NCBI GenBank assembly: GCA_031274075.1
Contig: JAISQQ010000284.1
Location: 1 to 11,166 of the forward strand
Direction of reading: 5' to 3'
DNA from: Accumulibacter sp.
GTDB taxonomy: Bacteria > Pseudomonadota > Gammaproteobacteria > Burkholderiales > Rhodocyclaceae
Length of the DNA stretch: 11,166 nucleotides
The number at the start of each line of letters is the position of its first letter. The stretch's first letter is position 1. The position numbers and the translations under genes were made by a program. Shown piece after piece: positions 1 through 8,077 of the stretch. The notes below the pieces were generated by a model that did no database searches, had not been told where the DNA came from, and saw only the letters and a program-made list of their open reading frames with translations.

Positions 1-38
1 GGGACGGAAACGGAGCATCGATCGGTTAAACTCGGGGC

Positions 39-2957
39 ATGACGCTTTTCCTGATCGTTCTGCTTCCTTTCCTGGGCAGCCTCTGCGCGGCGTTCCTGCG
101 CGCCAACGCGCGCAACGCGGAGGCGTGGCTGGCGGGCGGGGTGGCGCTCGCCGTGTCGGGCCTGGTCGCCTCGCTGTATCCGCGGGTGGCCGCCGAGGGC
201 GTGGTGCGCGCCACGGTGTCCTGGGTGCCCGCGCTCGGGCTGAACCTTTACCTGCGCATGGACGGCTTCGCTTGGCTGTTCGCCATGCTGGTCGCGGGCA
301 TGGGGACGCTGGTGGTGCTGTATGCCCGCTATTACATGTCGCCGGCCGATCCGGTGCCGCGCTTCTTTTCCTTCTTCCTCGCCTTCATGGGCGCCATGCT
401 CGGCGTCGTGCTGGCGGGCAACCTGATCTTGCTGGCAATGTTCTGGGAGCTTACCAGCCTGTCGTCGTTCATGCTGATCGCCTACTGGCACCATCGCGGC
501 GAGGCCCGGCGGGGGGCGCGCATGGCGCTCATCGTCACCGGCGCGGGCGGGCTGGCGCTGTTCGGCGGCGTGCTGCTGCTCGGCCAGATGGCCGGCGGCT
601 ACGACCTGGATACCGTATTGAGCGCGGGCGGGAAGCTTACGGAGCATCCGGGGTATCCGGCGGCGCTCTCGCTGATCGCCTTCGGCGCGCTGACCAAGAG
701 CGCCCAGTTTCCTTTCCATTTCTGGCTGCCGCACGCGATGGCGGCGCCGACGCCGGTTTCGGCCTACCTGCATTCGGCGACCATGGTCAAGGCGGGGGTT
801 TTCCTGCTGGCCCGGCTGTGGCCGGTGCTCTCCGGCGGCGAGGCCTGGTTCTGGCTGATCGGCGGCGCGGGCCTGTGTTCGCTGCTGCTCGGCGCGTATC
901 TGGCGATCTTCCAGCAGGACATGAAGGGCGTGCTGGCGTATTCGACGATCAGCCATCTCGGGCTGATTACCCTGCTGCTCGGCATGAACAGCCCGCTGGC
1001 GCTGGTGGCGGCGGTGTTTCATATCGTCAACCACGCCACCTTCAAGGCGACGCTGTTCATGGCCGCCGGCATCGTCGATCACGAAACCGGCACGCGCAAC
1101 CTGCGGCGGCTGTCCGGCCTCTACCGGGCCATGCCGATGACCGCCGTGCTGGCCTCGGTGGCGGCCGCGGCGATGGCCGGCGTGCCGCTGCTCAACGGAT
1201 TCCTGTCGAAAGAGATGTTCTTCGCCGAGACCGTTTTCCTCGACCGTCCGGGTTGGCAGCGCTTTGTCCTACCGCTGGCGGCGACCGTCGCCGGCATGTT
1301 CAGCGTGGCGTATTCGCTGCGTTTCATCCATCAGGTCTTCTTCGGTCCGCCGGCGCGGGATCTGCCGCGCGCGCCGCGCGAACCGAGGCGCTGGATGCTG
1401 CTGCCCAGCGCCTTGCTGGTGCTGGCCTGCGTGCTGGTCGGCATTTTCCCGGCGCTGACCGTAGGCCCCTTGCTGCGCCTGGCGACCGACGCGCTCCTGG
1501 GCGACGGCGCGCCGGCCTACGACCTGGCCGTCTGGCACGGCCTCAACTTGCCGCTTTACATGAGCCTGGCGGCGCTCGGCGGCGGCGCCCTGCTGTACCG
1601 CCCGTTTCTCCGGCGCGCCGCGGACGCGGCGCCGCTGCTCGGCTTGATCGACGGCAAGCGTGGTTTCGAGACCTTCCTGCGGTGGCTCGGCGACGCCGCC
1701 GACGCGGTGCTGCGGCATGTTTCCTCGCCGCGCCTGCAAATACAGTTGCGGGTCATCTTCGCGGTGGCCCTGGGCGCGGCGCTGCTCACCGCCGTGGCGG
1801 AAACGACGGCCTGGGGCGCGCGTCCCCTGTTGCCCGCCGATCCGGCCTTCGCGCTGCTGTGGGTAGTCGGCGCCGCCTGCGCGCTGGCGGTCGTCTGGCA
1901 GGCCAAGTTCCATCGTTTCGCGGCGCTGCTCCTGTCCGGCGGCGCGGGGCTGGCGACCTGCCTGACCTTCGTCTGGTTTTCCGCGCCCGATCTGGCGCTC
2001 ACCCAACTGAGCGTCGAAGTGGTGACCGTGATGCTCATCCTGCTCGGCCTGCGCTGGCTGCCGCGCCGCGACGAGCATTACGGAGAAGGAAATGGAAATG
2101 GAAATGGAAAAGAGCAAGTGCCGGCGGCCGCGACACGCCTGCGCCGCCTGCGCGACGCGCTGCTGGCCGCGGCCTGCGGCGCGGGGCTGGCGGCGCTGGC
2201 CTACGCCGTGCTGAGCCGTCCCGACGTGGACGGCATCTCGCCCTTCTTCATCGAGCAGGCGCTGCCCCTGGGCGGAGGGCTGAACGTGGTCAACGTCATT
2301 CTCGTCGATTTCCGCGGCTTCGATACCTTCGGCGAAATCACCGTGCTGGCCGTCGTCGCGCTCTCCGTGTTCGCGCTGCTGCGCCGTTTCCATCCGGCTC
2401 CGGAAAGCGTGCCCCTGCCGCGCCAGCAAAGCGAACAGAACGCGGCGGCCGGTTTCGCCTCCGATCCGCGGACGTCCGACCCCGCGGCCACACTGCCCGC
2501 CGGCGACATGATGCTGCCCGCGGTGCTGCTTCGCCTGCTGCTGCCGCTGATCATGCTGGTCTCGATCTTCTTTTTCCTGCGCGGCCACGATGCTCCCGGC
2601 GGCGGTTTCGTCGGCGGCCTAGTGCTGGCCACCGCCTTCATCCTGCAATACCTCGCGGGCGGCATCGTGTGGGTCGAGCGGCGGCTGCGCATCCATCCCA
2701 TCGCCTGCGTCGCCGCCGGCCTGCTCTGCGCGGCCGCGGCGGGGGTCATGGCCTGGGGCGCGGCGGACCCCTTCCTGAGCAGCCAGTCCTGGCACGGCGT
2801 GCTGCCGCTGATCGGCGAAGTGCGCCTGTCGAGCGTGCTGCTGTTCGATTTCGGCGTCTATCTGCTGGTGCTCGGCGCGACCGGGCTGATACTGGTGGCC
2901 ATCGCCCACCAGTCGCTGCACGCGACACACCGCAAGACGCCGGGGAGGGCGCGCTGA
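39..2957 (+). CDS. mrpA: Mrp-type Na+(K+)/H+ antiporter subunit A, fused to subunit B
   Basis: The 972-residue polytopic inner-membrane protein is the largest subunit of the Mrp/Mnh/Pha cation/proton antiporter. Residues 1 to about 480 form a NuoL/MrpA-type proton-channel domain. It carries the family's charged membrane residues: E137 in FWEL, K220 in LTKSAQFPFHFWLP, K251, the histidines and lysine around 328-336, and K391. Residues about 610-780 form the MrpA C-terminal region, including APDLALTQLSVE at 649-660 and FRGFDTFGE at 758-766. Residues about 825-960 are an MrpB domain with LRGHDAPGGGFVGG at 847-860. No separate mrpB exists, so this is the A-B fusion typical of proteobacterial PhaAB. 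The start gives the canonical hydrophobic N terminus, although only a weak GGGG lies just upstream. The stop overlaps mrpC by 1 nt. Whether Na+ or K+ is carried cannot be read from the sequence. Confidence 0.96.
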   Translation: MTLFLIVLLPFLGSLCAAFLRANARNAEAWLAGGVALAVSGLVASLYPRVAAEGVVRATVSWVPALGLNLYLRMDGFAWLFAMLVAGMGTLVVLYARYYMSPADPVPRFFSFFLAFMGAMLGVVLAGNLILLAMFWELTSLSSFMLIAYWHHRGEARRGARMALIVTGAGGLALFGGVLLLGQMAGGYDLDTVLSAGGKLTEHPGYPAALSLIAFGALTKSAQFPFHFWLPHAMAAPTPVSAYLHSATMVKAGVFLLARLWPVLSGGEAWFWLIGGAGLCSLLLGAYLAIFQQDMKGVLAYSTISHLGLITLLLGMNSPLALVAAVFHIVNHATFKATLFMAAGIVDHETGTRNLRRLSGLYRAMPMTAVLASVAAAAMAGVPLLNGFLSKEMFFAETVFLDRPGWQRFVLPLAATVAGMFSVAYSLRFIHQVFFGPPARDLPRAPREPRRWMLLPSALLVLACVLVGIFPALTVGPLLRLATDALLGDGAPAYDLAVWHGLNLPLYMSLAALGGGALLYRPFLRRAADAAPLLGLIDGKRGFETFLRWLGDAADAVLRHVSSPRLQIQLRVIFAVALGAALLTAVAETTAWGARPLLPADPAFALLWVVGAACALAVVWQAKFHRFAALLLSGGAGLATCLTFVWFSAPDLALTQLSVEVVTVMLILLGLRWLPRRDEHYGEGNGNGNGKEQVPAAATRLRRLRDALLAAACGAGLAALAYAVLSRPDVDGISPFFIEQALPLGGGLNVVNVILVDFRGFDTFGEITVLAVVALSVFALLRRFHPAPESVPLPRQQSEQNAAAGFASDPRTSDPAATLPAGDMMLPAVLLRLLLPLIMLVSIFFFLRGHDAPGGGFVGGLVLATAFILQYLAGGIVWVERRLRIHPIACVAAGLLCAAAAGVMAWGAADPFLSSQSWHGVLPLIGEVRLSSVLLFDFGVYLLVLGATGLILVAIAHQSLHATHRKTPGRAR
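2088..2111 (+). repeat. GGAAAT hexanucleotide tandem repeat inside mrpA
   Basis: Three perfect GGAAAT units are followed by a GGAAAA unit. In frame they encode Gly-Asn repeats (residues 684-691) in a hydrophilic loop between membrane segments of the MrpA C-terminal region. A change of copy number would keep the frame. The A-rich codons stand out in an otherwise very GC-rich gene. Confidence 0.85.
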
Positions 2958-3307
2958 TGGAAATCGTGCTCGCCCTGGCGATCGGCGTGCTCGGCGGATC
3001 GGGCGTCTATCTGCTGCTGCGCCCGCGCACTTTCCAGATCATCATGGGGCTGTCGCTCTTGTCCTACGCGGTCAACCTGTTCATCTTCGCCATGGGGCGG
3101 CTGCGGCTCGACGCCGTGCCGCTGATCGATCCCCGGCAAGGCAACGATCCGGCGCTGTATACCGACCCGGTGCCGCAGGCGCTGGTGTTGACCGCGATCG
3201 TCATCGGCTTCGCCACCACCGCCCTGTTTCTCGTCGTGCTGCTCGCCTCGCGCGGCTTCAACGGCACCGACCACGTGGATGGACGCGAGCCGGAGGAGGA
3301 TCGATGA
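2957..3307 (+). CDS. mrpC: Mrp antiporter subunit C (NuoK-like)
   Basis: This 116-residue membrane protein has three predicted membrane helices and belongs to the NuoK/MrpC family. The diagnostic stretch is residues 15-47, with GVYLLLRPRTFQIIMGLSLL followed by SYAVNLFIF. The conserved loop near residues 57-80 has IDP...DPVPQALVLTAIVIG. It forms part of the proton-translocating core next to MrpA and MrpD. The ATG at 2957 shares its first base with the mrpA stop, and a GGGGAGGG Shine-Dalgarno ends 7 nt upstream, which supports coupled translation. The hydrophilic C terminus is short and acidic. Length is normal for the family. Confidence 0.95.
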   Translation: MEIVLALAIGVLGGSGVYLLLRPRTFQIIMGLSLLSYAVNLFIFAMGRLRLDAVPLIDPRQGNDPALYTDPVPQALVLTAIVIGFATTALFLVVLLASRGFNGTDHVDGREPEEDR

Positions 3308-3369
3308 CGCCGCGCCGCGACAGTGCCCCTGGCCCGTTCCGTCCCCCTGTCCGGGAGAGACGGCGATGA
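3304..3369 (+). CDS. candidate 21-codon coupling mini-ORF between mrpC and mrpD
   Basis: An ATG at 3304 overlaps the mrpC stop as ATGA. The frame runs 21 codons and ends in a TGA at 3367 that overlaps the mrpD ATG (3366), again as ATGA. A GGAGGAGGA Shine-Dalgarno (3292-3300) lies directly upstream, better than that of most genes here. The predicted peptide is rich in Arg and Pro, has no membrane segment and resembles nothing I recognise. It may carry ribosomes across the only gap in the operon rather than make a functional peptide. The fit at both ends could also be chance, and mrpD has its own GGGAGAG at 3353-3359. Confidence 0.35.
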   Translation: MTPRRDSAPGPFRPPVRERRR

Positions 3370-4994
3370 GCGGCTGGACGCTGGCCTGGCACGCGCCGAT
3401 CCTGCCGGTGCTGCTCCCCTTGTGCGCGGGGGCCGTGCTGCTGCTGGCGCGCGACGCCCGGCTCGGCGCGCGCGCGGGCATCGCCGTCGGCGCGACGCTC
3501 GCCCAACTGCTCGTCGCCTGTGTCCTGCTGGGCATGGCCGACGGCCGGGTGGCGGCGCCCTGGCCGGGCGGCGCCGGCGTCTATGCGCTGGGCGGCTGGG
3601 CGGCGCCGTTCGGCATCGTGCTGGTGGCGGATCGCCTGGCGGCCGTCATGCTGACCCTGACCGCCCTGCTTGGCCTCGCCGCGCTGGTCTATTCCCTGGC
3701 CCGCTGGGAACGCGCCGGAAGCCACTATCTCTCCTTGTTCCAGTTCCTGCTGATGGGACTGAACGGCGCCTTCCTGACCGGCGATCTGTTCAATCTGTTC
3801 GTTTTCTTCGAGGTGCTGCTGGCCGCTTCCTACGGCTTGGCGCTGCACGGTTCCGGCCCCTTGCGGGTGCGCTCGGCGATGCACTACATCGTGGTCAACC
3901 TGGTCGCCTCGGCGCTGTTCCTGGTCGCCGCCGCGCTGATCTACGGCGTCACCGGCACGCTGAACATGGCCGAACTGGCCCAGCGCGTGGCGCGGCTCGA
4001 CGCCGCCGACCGCAGCCTGTTCGACATGGGAGCGGCGCTGCTGGGCGTCGTCTTCCTGGTCAAGGCCGGCGCCTGGCCGCTGAATTTCTGGCTGCCGGCC
4101 GCCTACGCCTCGGCCACGCCGCCGGTCGCCGGGGTGTTCGCCATCCTGACCAAGGTCGGCGTCTATGCCCTGCTGCGCTTTTCCGTGCTGCTGGAGGAAG
4201 TCGCCGCGCCGGCGCCTTTCGAAGGCAACTGGCTGTATTACTGCGGGCTGGCGACCGTGGCCGCAGGATCCTGCGGCGTGCTGGCCGCCCAGAAACTCGA
4301 CCGGCTGGCCGGCTACCTGGTGATCGTCTCCTCGGGCACCCTGCTGGCCGCCTTCGGTTTCGCCGGCACCACGCTGACCGGGCCGGCGCTGTATTACCTG
4401 GCCGCTTCGGTGCTCGGCAGCGGCGCTTTTTTCCTGCTCGCCGAACTGGCCGAGCGCAATCGTTCCGCGGTGGCGGATCTGCTGGCCATCAGCTTCGAGG
4501 CTTTCGGCCTGCAGGACCGCTACGACGCGGAGAACACCAGCGAACTCTCCGGCGTGGCGATTCCGGCGGCGATGGCGTTTCTCGGCCTGGCCTTCCTTTC
4601 CTGCGCGCTGCTGCTCACCGGCCTGCCACCGCTGCCCGGCTTCGTCGGCAAGTTCGCCCTGATTTCCGCGGCCATCGCCGCGCAGCCGCTCGCGCCCCTG
4701 CCGCAGGTCGTGCTGTTCGTGGCGGCGCTTTTGCTTTCCGGGCTGGCGGGCCTGATCGCCCTGTCGCGCCTCGGCCTGCGCATATTCTGGGAGCGCGAGC
4801 GCCCGACGCCGCACCTGCAATGGGTCGAAGCCGCCCCCATCGGCGCGCTCCTCCTGCTTTGCGCCATGCTGACCCTGGCGGCGGGGCCGGCAATGACCTT
4901 TTTCGACGCCAGCGCGCAATCGCTGCACGACGCGGCGACCTATACGCGCTCGGTATTGCCGGCCTCGGCGGAGAGCGTGGGGAGAAGGCCATGA
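3366..4994 (+). CDS. mrpD: Mrp antiporter subunit D
   Basis: This 542-residue polytopic membrane protein is the second NuoM/N-like proton-channel subunit of the Mrp complex and is homologous to the N-terminal part of MrpA. Key charged membrane residues are present: E149 in FVFFEVLLAASYG, K233 in FLVKAGAWPLNFWLP, K263 in ILTKVGVYALLRF, and K429 in PGFVGKF. A hydrophilic loop lies at about 362-395. The start at 3366 is chosen because it begins the family's typical N terminus and has GGGAGAG at 3353-3359. An in-frame ATG at 3279 would lie inside mrpC and add 29 unlikely Pro/Arg-rich residues. The stop overlaps mrpE by 4 nt. Confidence 0.95.
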   Translation: MSGWTLAWHAPILPVLLPLCAGAVLLLARDARLGARAGIAVGATLAQLLVACVLLGMADGRVAAPWPGGAGVYALGGWAAPFGIVLVADRLAAVMLTLTALLGLAALVYSLARWERAGSHYLSLFQFLLMGLNGAFLTGDLFNLFVFFEVLLAASYGLALHGSGPLRVRSAMHYIVVNLVASALFLVAAALIYGVTGTLNMAELAQRVARLDAADRSLFDMGAALLGVVFLVKAGAWPLNFWLPAAYASATPPVAGVFAILTKVGVYALLRFSVLLEEVAAPAPFEGNWLYYCGLATVAAGSCGVLAAQKLDRLAGYLVIVSSGTLLAAFGFAGTTLTGPALYYLAASVLGSGAFFLLAELAERNRSAVADLLAISFEAFGLQDRYDAENTSELSGVAIPAAMAFLGLAFLSCALLLTGLPPLPGFVGKFALISAAIAAQPLAPLPQVVLFVAALLLSGLAGLIALSRLGLRIFWERERPTPHLQWVEAAPIGALLLLCAMLTLAAGPAMTFFDASAQSLHDAATYTRSVLPASAESVGRRP

Positions 4995-5479
4995 AGCTTC
5001 GTCCGTCCGCGTTGCTTCTGCCCTTGTTTCTGCTGCTGGCCTGGCTGCTGCTCACCGGCAGCGCGTCCGGCGGCAACGTCCTGCTCGGCCTCGCCTGCGC
5101 CGTGTCGATCACCGCCGCCGTGGCGGCGCTGCGCCCGCTGCGCGCCCGGCCGCGCCGCCTGCAAGCGGCAATCGGGCGTTGCTGGCATGTGGCGGTGGAT
5201 ATCGTCCGCTCCAACCTGGCGGTCGCCGGGATCATCCTGGGCGCCGCGCGGCGGCCGCCGCGGGTCGGTTTCGTCAGCATTCCGCTCGATCTTGGCGATG
5301 CGCACGGACTCGCCCTGCTGGCCGTCATCCTGACCGCCACGCCCGGCAGCGTATGGGCGAAACACGACGCCAAAAGCAAGGAACTGACCCTGCACGTGCT
5401 CGACCTGCAAGACGAAGCCGCCTGGGTGCGCACGGTCAAGCAACGCTATGAACGTCCGTTGATGGAGATTTTCGAATGA
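4991..5479 (+). CDS. mrpE: Mrp antiporter subunit E
   Basis: The 162-residue protein has two or three N-terminal membrane helices (about residues 7-23, 27-48 and 73-84) and a cytoplasmic C-terminal domain. Family features are visible: DIVRSNLAVAGIIL at 70-83, then LLAVILTATPGSVW at 109-122, and a short HVLD segment at 134-137. MrpE is needed for assembly or full activity of the complex rather than forming a proton channel itself. The start codon overlaps the mrpD stop as ATGA and follows a GGGGAGAAGG Shine-Dalgarno. The stop overlaps mrpF in the same way, so translation of D, E and F is probably coupled. Confidence 0.94.
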   Translation: MKLRPSALLLPLFLLLAWLLLTGSASGGNVLLGLACAVSITAAVAALRPLRARPRRLQAAIGRCWHVAVDIVRSNLAVAGIILGAARRPPRVGFVSIPLDLGDAHGLALLAVILTATPGSVWAKHDAKSKELTLHVLDLQDEAAWVRTVKQRYERPLMEIFE

Positions 5480-5757
5480 ACGCCATCCTGCCGTGGGCCG
5501 TGCGTTTCGCGCTGGCCTGTTTCGCCCTGGCGATGCTCTTCGCCTTCCTCCGCCTGTTCCGCGGCCCGACCGCCGAAGACCGTGTGCTGGCGCTCGACGC
5601 CCTGTACATCAACGGCATGCTGAGCATGCTGGCGCTGGGCATCGGCTTCGGTTCCGCCGCCTACGCCGACATCGCCCTGGTGATCGCCCTGCTCGGTTTC
5701 GTCGGTTCCGCGGCCATGGCCAAGTTCCTGCTGCGCGGCGAGGTGATCGAGCCATGA
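5476..5757 (+). CDS. mrpF: Mrp antiporter subunit F
   Basis: This 93-residue small membrane subunit has three predicted helices (about residues 5-26, 42-60 and 63-84). The family signature RGPTAEDRVLALD is at 29-41 and includes the conserved acidic residue D35 between helices 1 and 2. It is a component of the Mrp antiporter membrane complex. The start overlaps the mrpE stop by 4 nt (ATGA), with a TGGAGA about 7 nt upstream. The stop overlaps mrpG by 4 nt. Length is typical of MrpF/MnhF proteins. Confidence 0.94.
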   Translation: MNAILPWAVRFALACFALAMLFAFLRLFRGPTAEDRVLALDALYINGMLSMLALGIGFGSAAYADIALVIALLGFVGSAAMAKFLLRGEVIEP

Positions 5758-6062
5758 GCGCCGACGTCCCCCTCTGGGCGGCGCTGCCCGCCGCCGCGCT
5801 CCTGGCCGGCGGCGGATTGTTCGCGCTGGTTGGCGCCTTCGGCCTGCTGCGCCTGGATTCGTTCTACGCGCGCATCCACGCGCCGACGCTGGGCGCGTCC
5901 CTGGGGACGGCGTGCGTCCTGGCGGCGTCGATGCTGGTCGCCTCGGCCCTGGCCGAACGCCCAGTGATCCACGAAGCGATGATCGCCCTGTTCATTCTCC
6001 TCACCTCGCCCGTAAGCTCGCTGCTGCTGATGCGCGCCGCGCTCTTCCGGTGGCGCGGATAG
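5754..6062 (+). CDS. mrpG: Mrp antiporter subunit G
   Basis: This 102-residue membrane protein with three helices is the last gene of the mrp operon. It carries the MrpG/MnhG signature GLLRLDSFYARIHAPTLGAS at 30-49, followed by a final hydrophobic segment ending TSPVSSLLLMRAAL. The ATG overlaps the mrpF stop by 4 nt and is preceded by GAGGTGAT at 5740-5747, a close match to the anti-Shine-Dalgarno at good spacing. The gene converges on dctM, with 73 nt between the stops. No intrinsic terminator with a T-tract is seen after it, only a palindromic repeat. Confidence 0.94.
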   Translation: MSADVPLWAALPAAALLAGGGLFALVGAFGLLRLDSFYARIHAPTLGASLGTACVLAASMLVASALAERPVIHEAMIALFILLTSPVSSLLLMRAALFRWRG

Positions 6063-6088
6063 CGGACAGCCGTCCGTCCAGGGGTATG

Positions 6089-6127
6089 GGTTGGAGTGAG
6101 CGGAGCGAAGCCCAAGCTATACGGGCT
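6089..6127 (+). repeat. dispersed ~39-nt palindromic repeat, left copy
   Basis: The copy reads TTGGAGTGAGCGGAGCGAAG in its first half and ends in CCAAGCTATACGGGCT. Its last 16 bases match the copy at 10958-10996 at 15 of 16 positions, and the whole 39 nt match at 27. AGCCC (6109-6113) and GGGCT (6123-6127) form a 5-bp stem. It fills the gap between the convergent mrpG and dctM genes, at the point where base composition shifts from very GC-rich to AT-richer. It may act as a weak bidirectional transcription barrier, but no T-tract follows. Confidence 0.6.
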
Positions 6128-6135
6128 CCAGGCGA

Positions 6136-7416
6136 CTATCTATAGAGCAGGTTCGGCAGGAAAGTAACAACGTTTTGGAAGACTGTAAAAAAGGCAGCTT
6201 CAAAAATAATAACGAGAATGAACGGCAAACATGCCTTGATGTAATCCTCAAGCGGGCAATCTAAAATCCCGCAAACCGTATACATTGCCAGACCAACCGG
6301 GGGCGTCATATTTCCCATCGTGACAACGGTACACAGGATCAGGCCAAACACAATAGGATCAATTCCAAAAGACAGCACCAGAGGGAGAAGTATGGGAGTA
6401 GTCAGGAGGATAATGATGGAACCTTCCATAAACATACCCGCCAAGGTAAGGAAGACGACAATGAGCGCCATAACGATATAAGGGCTTGCCGTAAAACTGG
6501 AGATGAGCAACGTTATCTTTTGCGGCAATTTGTCAATTGGTATCCCATAACCAAAAACAGCAGACATGGAAATCATAAACATGATCGAGCCAATATCGAC
6601 GACAGATTGCCTTAAAGATTCCAGAAGACTTTTTATGGTCATCTTCTTGTAGACAAAAAAACCGACAAGCACCGCATAAACGCAGGCAAAAGCACCAACC
6701 TCCGATGGCGTGAAGAGTCCGAGACGTATCCCTATCAGGAGCAAAAAGGGGAAAATGATGGCCCAAATGGACTTCCTGACGATGCGTAACAATTCAAGGG
6801 GAAACACCTTTTTGTCTGTTGCTGGTTTCAATCCATAGATACGCGCCGTGACGGCAATCATGACCATATAGAGCATCATGATGAACAGGCCGACGGCAAG
6901 GCCGGCAGTAAATAACTTTCCGATGGAAACATTGCCTACTGTTCCGAACATGATCATCGATACACCCGGGGGTATCGTTGCGGTGACGATCGAAGCAAAG
7001 GCGATGACACAGCACGTATAGCCTTTGGGATAACCCTGTTTGAGCATATCCGGGCCAAGAACTCTGGCTTGCATGGCGGCGTCGGCATTTGCAGAGCCGG
7101 ATATGCCGCCCATCAGGGTGGCAAGAACTACATTCACCTGCGCCAATCCGCCCCGCATCCTGCCAGTCAAGGCCATGGCTAGATTGATCAAACCTTCCGT
7201 GATGCCGGAAGCATTCATGAGATTGCCCGCAAAAATAAATAGCGGGACGGCCAGCAAAGTGACGTTCTGGGTTTGGGTGATAGGAAGCTGGACGATGGTA
7301 GTGAAAAGCGTATCGGAGTTCTGAAAGAAAAATGTTGCACCGGATATCAGGACAGCAAATCCAACGGGAACATTGATAAAAAGGAGAACAACCAAAACAA
7401 TAAATACCAATATCAT
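6136..7416 (-). CDS. dctM: TRAP transporter large permease, DctM type
   Basis: The 426-residue inner-membrane protein of the DctM family has about 12 membrane helices in two similar halves. It forms the Na+-driven translocation channel of a tripartite ATP-independent periplasmic (TRAP) transporter. Signatures seen are GNLMNASGI at 64-72, GGISGSANADAAMQARVLGP at 103-122, TIPPGVSMIMFG at 147-158, FTPSEVGAF at 235-243 and MGNMTPPVGL at 367-376. Length is typical. The start lies 2 nt beyond the dctQ stop, with GAGG at suitable spacing inside the end of dctQ, so the two are cotranslated. It is the last gene of the minus-strand operon. Codon use is clearly more AT-rich than the adjacent mrp genes. 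Confidence 0.95.
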   Translation of the reverse strand: MILVFIVLVVLLFINVPVGFAVLISGATFFFQNSDTLFTTIVQLPITQTQNVTLLAVPLFIFAGNLMNASGITEGLINLAMALTGRMRGGLAQVNVVLATLMGGISGSANADAAMQARVLGPDMLKQGYPKGYTCCVIAFASIVTATIPPGVSMIMFGTVGNVSIGKLFTAGLAVGLFIMMLYMVMIAVTARIYGLKPATDKKVFPLELLRIVRKSIWAIIFPFLLLIGIRLGLFTPSEVGAFACVYAVLVGFFVYKKMTIKSLLESLRQSVVDIGSIMFMISMSAVFGYGIPIDKLPQKITLLISSFTASPYIVMALIVVFLTLAGMFMEGSIIILLTTPILLPLVLSFGIDPIVFGLILCTVVTMGNMTPPVGLAMYTVCGILDCPLEDYIKACLPFILVIIFEAAFFTVFQNVVTFLPNLLYR

Positions 7417-7418
7417 CG

Positions 7419-7904
7419 TTATTGCCTCGCTTTGTCGTCGTTTTTCCTGAAATACGTCTCATGAATCTGAATCAACAAGCTGATCAACATCAAGAACATG
7501 CTGACGGGGACGCTGGCGACCACCCAGCTATAACTGAGGCTGGGTATCGCTTGAAAAGGCCTCGCCCAGGAAAAATAGGTCAGCTTTACCCCGTAGTAGA
7601 TCAAGAAAACAATGGAAGCAAGGATCAGCACATAGACCACGGCTTCCAATGTTTTCCGTATGGGCCTGGGTAGCCTGATCACCAGCATGTCGACACTGAC
7701 GAGGCACTTTTTTCTGAAGGCGATGTCCGCCCCCAGGAAGGTGCTCCACGTAAACAGCAACAATGCGATATCGAGCCCCCAGCGTATCGGGAATGCCATG
7801 ACGCGCATGACAGCAGAGATGAAAATCGTGATCACGCTGATCGAAAGGCACGACATGGCGATACCCATTTCGATCTTGCACAGCATTTCGTAAAATTTTT
7901 TCAA
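7419..7904 (-). CDS. dctQ: TRAP transporter small permease, DctQ type
   Basis: This 161-residue membrane protein has four predicted helices (about residues 13-36, 43-60, 87-108 and 124-147). It is the DctQ-family partner that binds DctM and helps dock the substrate-loaded binding protein. The core region RWGLDIALLLFTWSTFLGAD (41-60) followed by FRKK...VSVDML matches the family, although a Cys (C67) stands where a His is common. The start is TTG at 7904. AAAAAGGG lies 7 nt upstream on the minus strand, while the nearby ATG at 7909 meets a stop after two codons. The next in-frame ATG would remove six residues. dctM follows after a 2-nt gap. Confidence 0.92.
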   Translation of the reverse strand: MKKFYEMLCKIEMGIAMSCLSISVITIFISAVMRVMAFPIRWGLDIALLLFTWSTFLGADIAFRKKCLVSVDMLVIRLPRPIRKTLEAVVYVLILASIVFLIYYGVKLTYFSWARPFQAIPSLSYSWVVASVPVSMFLMLISLLIQIHETYFRKNDDKARQ

Positions 7905-7945
7905 AACATTACCCTTTTTAGCTCCGGGTGGGTGTGCTATCGATC

Positions 7946-7968
7946 ACCCCGCCCTCTTGGGGCGGGGT
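7946..7968 (-). promoter_or_regulatory. GC-rich hairpin between dctP and dctQ
   Basis: A perfect 9-bp inverted repeat, ACCCCGCCC and GGGCGGGGT with a 5-nt loop, sits in the 173-nt spacer downstream of dctP and about 41 nt before the dctQ start. No T-run follows on the minus strand, so it is not a classic intrinsic terminator. Such a hairpin could protect the 3' end of a dctP mRNA or attenuate transcription. Either would give more binding protein than permease, as TRAP systems usually need. Its function is inferred. Confidence 0.55.
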
Positions 7969-8077
7969 CGGAGAACTGGAGGTCTAGGATTTGGCTCAAC
8001 AGACGAGACAGGCATATCCACTGGGCGCGGATTACCCGCTCAAATCACGAGGCCATCCAACTCTGGACAGTCAACCC

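Noticed and set aside
1269..2588. 439-codon antisense frame in mrpA
   Set aside because: Gln/Arg/Gly-rich composition with no domains, opposite a clearly recognised gene.
125..2956. Long + strand frame inside mrpA that runs on into mrpC
   Set aside because: Only the last 116 codons (mrpC) are real. The rest is Arg/Ala/Gly-rich shadow sequence of a GC-rich gene.
3258..4928. 556-codon antisense frame opposite mrpD
   Set aside because: Low-complexity Gln/Gly/Arg shadow; the + strand encodes a full MrpD.
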